64,000 nucleotides of DNA, taken from assembly GCA_946894095.1 (NCBI GenBank), contig OX335651.1, positions 10,314,501-10,378,500 on the forward strand, read 5' to 3'. The position numbers and the translations under genes were made by a program. Shown piece by piece: positions 58,766 to 64,000 of the stretch. Source of the stretch: Incurvaria masculella (Eukaryota; Arthropoda; Insecta; Lepidoptera; Incurvariidae). Position 1 is the first letter of the stretch, and every line of letters starts with the position of its first letter. The notes under the pieces are model-generated. The model was not told the DNA's origin and searched no databases. It was given only the letters and a program-made list of their open reading frames with translations.

Positions 58766-58975
58766 TGCAGACCTATTCCTGAAATTCCGTAATCAGGAAT
58801 CCTGAGTCTAGAAAACCATTTTTATAGCGGTTTTTAAAGCGATTTTTTCGATGGAAAACCTTGATTCAATTGAAACACTCTGCTTCGGAATCAATTGACA
58901 AAATCGCTACAAAAGGGATTTTCTTGACTCAAGATTTCTGATTACTGATTATGGTATTCCAGGAATAGGCCTGCT
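58766..58975. mobile_element. 210-bp MITE with about 45-bp terminal repeats
   Basis: GCAGACCTATTCCTGAAATT with CCGTAATCAGGAATCCTGAG at left mirrors GATTATGGTATTCCAGGAAT and AGGCCTGCT at right. The core is also partly self-complementary (AATTGAAACA / TCAATTGACA). Confidence 0.7.
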
Positions 58976-59204
58976 AATGTATTGTAAGAGTTTCAGGTGT
59001 ATTCAGATAATTCTTTCTCTCGCCGAGAAAACTGTTTTTTTTTCTTCTAGTCTAAAACATAAACACAATTAAATTAATTCCCAGTCTCAGTCGAGCTTCA
59101 GCCTTAGCCATTAATTTATCAAGCTAAAGCTTTGAGGCAAACAAACAACATGGCTCCGAGCATTCGTTAATTAGTCGGTCGGTGTAGCGCTTCACTCGGT
59201 CGGA

Positions 59205-59440
59205 TCGGGGGGTTGGATCTGAATAGGTGGAACAGACTGCTGCTGCACCTTGCTGCCGGCCCGACGATAGGCGAATCTGTTCAGTCCGTCAGACAGGGGC
59301 ATTAAGCCGCCGAGTGGAGGCCGCCTGCCGCCGTGGTCACCTGATTAATGACGAGGCCGCGGCCATCTTGGATTACTCTCGAGCCGTATTATCTCCTTCA
59401 TCTTTCAGCGCCCTCTAGAAGCTGCTCGCCGTAATGAAAC
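59205..59440. other. GC-rich island with regulatory-looking words
   Basis: Contains CGCGGCCATCTTGGATTACT and CCTGATTAATGACGAGGCC: homeodomain-type TAAT/ATTA words next to GCCAT, the core of Pleiohomeotic-type sites. No coding family seen. An enhancer or Polycomb element is an inference only. Confidence 0.35.
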
Positions 59441-59699
59441 GCCCGCCGGATTAGTTCGGAATAAGGTCCGCTGGAATGCCTCCGAGGCGGTGCCCTTTGG
59501 CCTATGAGACATTTCAATGCGCTTGTAGTGCTGTCGTTTAGGCCGAAGACGGTATCAAAGTTTCGTAATGGGGGTGAAAATGGAGTACATAAATAGACAT
59601 AACTCGCGATTGCCAATATTGCCTAGGAAGCTTACATATATATGTTTCTTTAGCTCCTCAACTATAAACGTATAGATTAATCTATTTAGCTGCCGTGCT

Positions 59700-59982
59700 G
59701 TGTGGGTTCCGGCACGTAAACATAATACAATTCTTCATAAAAAAATCTTCCCGTGCTTGCGTCGTTATTGATTCGGAGTTAAACTGTAGGTCCCCCCTCC
59801 TTACTTACTAGGTGGTAGGGTTATTACCGCCTAGATTGGTATGACCGATGAATGAACGATATACGAAGCCGCAGTGAAAATATAGCTTTTGCAATAAAAG
59901 GAAGGTCCTGGCATAGCACTAAGATCCCATGAGGTGTATGGGGCCAAAATCCATAGCCATCAATGTCCAGCCACAAAAAAAA
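59700..59982 (+). mobile_element. SINE copy, diverged
   Basis: Contains GGTGGTAGGGTTATTACCGC, AAAAGGAAGGTCCTGGCAT and TGTATGGGGCCAAAATCC, then an A-run. The left part (GGGTTCCGGCACGTAAAC) belongs to a second repeat also seen near 33.7 and 52.7 kb. Confidence 0.6.
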
Positions 59983-60284
59983 AATTCACGGCCCAGAGAT
60001 ATTTCAAAGTATTTAAATACCTACGTATATTCATCGGAAGAAGCGTAGAAAAACTTCTACAATATTATAAGTTTTCAGTGTCCATAATGAAACAAAATAA
60101 AAATTCATTTATACAGTTCGAATTTTAATTCCTTCTTTATGATCATCAAAGTCAATAGTCAGATGAACAATCGCGAGTCTTTTCCCCGAGGGTCGGAGAG
60201 TGACAGGCTTGAGATGTGATTCTGTCCGATTGTCTGGGAAAAGTCGGGGGATAAAAAAATAATTGATTGGTTTTTGTTTGGATA

Positions 60285-60385
60285 AAGAAGGCCGATCGGT
60301 CGCCGGGGCGCGGGCGCGGGCTACGTAGATGGCGCGCGGGCGGCGGAGATAAGACGCCTCCTCGCCCGCCCGTCTTTTGTTTCCG
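60285..60385. other. GC-rich island, no gene assigned
   Basis: GTCGCCGGGGCGCGGGCGCG and GCGCGGGCGGCGGAGATAAG, about 390 bases from the broken open frame at 60774. Confidence 0.3.
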
Positions 60386-60773
60386 TGAAATTCTTAGCGC
60401 TCCTACGTCCGCATTGTAAATAAATACAATCTACCTTTGTGTCTCGGGAAATTGGGTGAAGAATAAAGATAAAAAAAAGTGAAACTCATTACAGCCCTGA
60501 TGGCTCAATCAATTCACAGTATGTGAGCGCTGAGTTTCTTGTTTTATTTTTATTTTACAGGTTAAATCTGAGCATCAGAGCGTTAAATTCATTAGTTTAC
60601 AAAAAACTTAACAATTTAAATTTATTTATTTCTGTCGCTTGTGTATGGGGTGTGTGGGACCGTATAGTGGTTCCATCCTGTTATTGTCTAGTTCAGTTTC
60701 TTGAAATCTAGAAAAAAAATTTGGAACCTTGGACTGAATATAGCTGGGAGGTTTTTAATGTTATTAAAAATGC

Positions 60774-61463
60774 CTAGGCTTTTCTGAGCAACTTTTGTCT
60801 TTCGGCACGGGGTGGCTGCACCGGTTTTTCTTTTAACAGTGACGCAAAGGTTGGTAGAAAAAAGTTAACAAAGGCAACATTCGTCCACACTGCATGACGC
60901 CTATATACAATCTCTTTCAGTACTAAGCTTTGCAAATAAGAATATAATAAGGGCAGGTGCACCATCCGTGTAATTAACGTTTTATGTCTTAAAAAATAAT
61001 ATGGAAATTTACAACGCAATGTTTTCGAAAACGAGCCACCTGGGGCCAGGAGAACCTTGTCGCCTTCAACGTTCGTAAGATGCAGTGCTGTGTTTTCTCT
61101 ACCTTTTCCGTTCGCTTCCAAGGCAGTGTCGTACTTGCCTAAGAGGACTTGGACCTACTGGGCTACAACATCTCCAAAGTCGTGGGTATTCGGAGTTGTA
61201 TTGAATCCAAGGCCAACATTGCATGAAAGTGGGGATCCTATACCGTCGTAGAAGGTTCTTTTCACCGGTGTAAATACTTCTTTGCAAATAACAGATTCGC
61301 CGGTTATAGAATACCTTAGCATATGGGAAGTTAGTCCCCTGTATCTGTTGGCGTCTTTGGGCTTAACATAACTTCTCAAATATAATTTAAACAAGTGCTT
61401 TCGCGAGGCGAAGTAATTAGGCTTTCCTGGGGAACATTTGTCTGTCTGTACCGGTTGTAACAA
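60774..61463 (-). pseudogene. Unrecognised open frame broken by one TAG
   Basis: One minus-strand frame stays open for about 230 codons apart from a single TAG at 61155-61157. The upstream half contains KHLFKLYLRSYVKPKDANRY and ends FGDVVAQ. The downstream half contains KVLLAPGGSF and a hydrophobic, possibly membrane-spanning stretch (HLPLLYSYLQSLVL). It ends EKPVQPPRAERQ. I do not recognise the family. The frame begins without an obvious start (a TAA lies just upstream at 61479-61481), so it may be an exon or a transposon remnant. A frame of this length with one stop in AT-rich DNA could also arise by chance. Confidence 0.3.
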
Positions 61464-61597
61464 GGGATGTAGTATATTTTTAATCAGGTCGTGAAAAAAT
61501 TAGAAAATATTGAACCTTTTAAAAACATTTCAAATAATAATGGTTTGAATATGATATTTCATTATGCTTCCCGAATTTGGAATCCTTCACCGTGGGT

Positions 61598-61625
61598 GGT
61601 CCGACACGCACTTGGCCGTTTTTTT
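61598..61625 (-). mobile_element. GGGTTCCGT-element end fragment
   Basis: TCCGACACGCACTTGGCCG is the reverse of the left end of the family; nothing else of the element remains. Confidence 0.5.
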
Positions 61626-61747
61626 TCGGAATTCGTTTATCTTTTCACAAGAGCAGATATCAAATCCATTGAATTTGCGGAAGTACATTGATTATAACAG
61701 TGATTAATTTGATTATGAGTAACATTTCATCACCATCAACAGTGTTA

Positions 61748-61995
61748 GTCTGTCAGTCAGTCAACGTGTTTGTGTTCACGGCTGGACATACGCCTCTCCA
61801 ATTTTCTTCCAGTCCTCCCGGCCCTCAGCGGTACGGAACCACTAGTTTCCGCCGACGCACTTAGTGTCGTCGTCCCACCTGGCGGATGGTCTTTCTACAC
61901 TCTGTTTTCCTGTCCACGGCCGCCAGTGTAGGACACGGTTACTCCATCGGTCGTCGTTTCTTCGGCTAACGTGGACAGCCCACTGCCGCTTGAGC
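61748..61995 (-). mobile_element. RTE-type LINE 3' fragment
   Basis: Full counterpart of the intron 1 fragment in reverse: GCAGTGGGCTGTCCACGTTA, the GGCCGTGGACAGG box, the PPARWDDD-coding segment, CCTCTGGAGAA-like bases and a terminal GACTGACTGACAG tail. It is the third copy of the same LINE 3' end in the window. Confidence 0.75.
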
Positions 61996-62129
61996 ATGAC
62001 AAAAGTGTTATATGATGTGAAATTTAGATTTCAGGAACTTCTTCTGGAACTGGAAAAAACAATAATACATGTATTTCTTATTTTTGTTTTTAATACTAGT
62101 CTTAATATGTTGATATTAAATCGCATGCG

Positions 62130-62345
62130 GTCACTCCGTGGTTCGCAACCAATCTAGAACTTTAGTTACCATTTTCTACATACTAGATTGTAGGGTTAGT
62201 ACGTGCCCGGTACATTTCATGCAGCTCAATGTCGCCGTGCGTATAATGGTAAGGACCTAAGGCATGGCACCTAATTCCTCCGGGAATATCATGTTAGCTC
62301 ATGTCATGACAGTGATTGTGGTAAGCCATACATGTGTCAATTAAG
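62130..62345 (+). mobile_element. SINE copy, diverged
   Basis: AATGTCGCCGTGCGTATAAT, GCATGGCACCTAATTCCTCC and TCATGTCATGACAGTGATT follow the family order. Confidence 0.6.
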
Positions 62346-62933
62346 ACTAGTGGCAGAGCTGTAGACCTCGCGAGTCTGTCTTTGCATTAAAATTTAATAA
62401 ATGTTTACCGCGCAACTTAAAACAGAATCAAATTATTTTTATTGTATTTTTCTACTTACCCAAAGCTTTAAATATTTTTAGTGTTTGGTAGTAAACAACA
62501 GTTTTGTGACATTAAAATAATTTTTTTTATTATTTAAACTGATTCGACAAAATAAACCGTAATACAAATATCGAAACTGCTCACCAAATTTCACAAAAAT
62601 CTTTTGAGAAACGTGACTTGTAGGAGAGAACGGCCTGACAGGCGGACAGCCGGATGCCGGACAGACATACGAAAGCATTTTTGCCCAAACTGATACGGAG
62701 AATGCTCGGGATTGGTTCGGTCGAATAGGGAAAAATTAAAAACCGTTTAGACAATAAAACATACGCATTACATGATTACAATGATGATATCAACCAACCA
62801 ATCAATTGCATATCCATACGATAATCACAATATCACTTCAAGCTCTAAATTATGCAAATCCAAAACAGAGCATGTTCACAGTATGAAGTGTAGAGTAGTT
62901 CATTAACTATGGAGTGAGGTAGTGGGCAAGTTA

Positions 62934-62959
62934 ACTATTGGCCTCGCTAGGCCAATAGT
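62934..62959. repeat. Perfect hairpin, 11-bp arms
   Basis: ACTATTGGCCT and AGGCCAATAGT flank the 4-base loop CGCT. Confidence 0.8.
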
Positions 62960-63255
62960 AAATCACTTGCTTACACAACTATCGATTGTGAAGCTTCTGC
63001 TTACAGAACTTGGTAAGGCAGTTGGGTTACAAAGTAGTTTAGTGCCTTGTGTCGCGGGCTCTGTGTACTTGGAGCTCGCTGTTTAAGATGCCACGGCGGC
63101 AACACACGGTTGCAGCAGACTTCTCATTTGGTGCATCGGAAGTGGGTGTAGACTGACATTAGTGTGGCACCTTTACTTTACTTTTAGATAATACTGAATA
63201 AAGAATCGCCAGTCGCATACGGAATCAAAACATTTATAATCGATCAAGTTTTTTC

Positions 63256-63313
63256 TGTACGTGTTTCGTGATCGAGAAATAAGTCCGTATTTATCGATCA
63301 CGAAACACGTGCA
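63256..63313. repeat. Hairpin with 20-bp arms and 18-base loop
   Basis: TGTACGTGTTTCGTGATCGA pairs with TCGATCACGAAACACGTGCA with one mismatch. The size is in the range of a short microRNA precursor, but no further support is visible. Confidence 0.8.
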
Positions 63314-64000
63314 GAACATTGTTTTTAACTGTCGCTCAATCCTGAGTTATGTTTCAACTTTCAAGTCTCTATCTCAGCAGGAAGTAGTTTATATATATAT
63401 AACCATATTTGTACTGAAGAGAGGGACAGGCAAGAAAGCGAGTTAATATAATTACCAAATGTATTTTTATTTTATAACACACTATCAAACCTAGATTTAT
63501 CGATTATATTTTTCGGGAAAGATATTACGTTTGGTTTTTAAGTAGCTACCCATTAATATTTACTTATTTTATTTATTATTATAAGCATCTGTAAAATACC
63601 TAGTATAAGAAGATTTACAAACGAGAAGATCGATGTGTTTCCCGCGATACTTTATTTTTTTGATGAAGAAAGTTAAGCACAAATACACACAAATAAATTA
63701 GGATGAATAAGTGGCAGCTTTTTTCTCTTGTTATTGCTACTGAGACACCAAAAAGGGTCACATCTTGTTTTATGAAAATTCAATTCTCGGGGGTCAGGAA
63801 TCGCACCTGTGGTGCTTTCCTAAATATCCTTTTAAAGTGTTGTTTTTTTTTTGTACAGAAATTCAAATCTTTAAAATATTCAAATCTTTTCATAATACAG
63901 TCGCTTGGCTCTGCAAATCTACATCTTGCATAACGTATTATCTTTTTCTTACTTCTTTATTCTTCCAAGGCGAATATTTTTTCACAAGCATATTCTGGTA

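Noticed and set aside
60774..61121. Possible sideroflexin-like membrane segment
   Set aside because: Only a loose hydrophobic pattern was shared; the order of conserved blocks did not fit.
61155..61157. Programmed read-through of the TAG
   Set aside because: No known read-through context or family; a disabling substitution or chance frame is simpler.

Overview
This is a 64 kb piece of an animal nuclear genome, very probably from a moth or butterfly. Coding exons are few and separated by AT-rich introns with GT..AG borders. The rest is dense in short non-autonomous transposons. Several of the repeat families look lepidopteran to me: tRNA-headed SINEs, elements with GGGTTCCGTACC-type inverted ends and an internal GACG microsatellite, Helitron-type 3' ends (hairpin then CTAG), and RTE and CR1/Jockey-like LINE tails. 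The order is inferred from recollection of such repeats, since no search could be run. No bacterial operons, rRNA or CRISPR array is present.

Two genes are clear. At 15073-23064 (+) lies an eight-exon gene for dynactin subunit 4 (p62); the eight exons join in phase to a 486-residue protein. At 28095-29516 (-) lies a complete uninterrupted coding region for protoporphyrinogen oxidase (473 residues), the penultimate enzyme of heme synthesis. The two genes converge, with about 5 kb of AT-rich DNA between their stop codons. They have unrelated jobs, dynein cargo transport and heme synthesis, and nothing suggests co-regulation.

Layout. 1-15.0 kb: no convincing gene; TTAA-flanked MITE, long foldback hairpins, LINE tail, SINEs, a 25-bp minisatellite and several terminal-inverted-repeat elements. 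15.07-23.06 kb: the dynactin gene, its introns holding an RTE fragment, SINEs and MITEs. 23.1-28.1 kb: convergent intergenic DNA with a second copy of the MITE from dynactin intron 7, a 1-kb Helitron-like element, and a decayed tandem copy of the last about 30 codons of the heme gene. 29.5-32.4 kb: RTE reverse-transcriptase remnant and paired MITEs. 32.4-64 kb: a gene desert with nested repeats (densest at 40.3-45.2 kb), a degenerate tandem array at 51.6-52.4 kb, an unrecognised reading frame broken by one TAG at 60.8-61.5 kb, and scattered GC-rich islands. Those islands could be first exons, promoters or enhancers of a gene whose coding exons lie outside the window.

The most useful leads are the duplicated 3' end of the heme gene, the stop-free read-through from dynactin exon 1 into a retrotransposon fragment, a SINE carrying a perfect 24-bp inverted duplication typical of template switching, an exact 44-bp palindrome, the 51.6-kb array, the single-stop reading frame, and a notable number of short foldback hairpins. 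Repeat borders were read by eye and are good to roughly 10-30 bases unless an exact border is stated.
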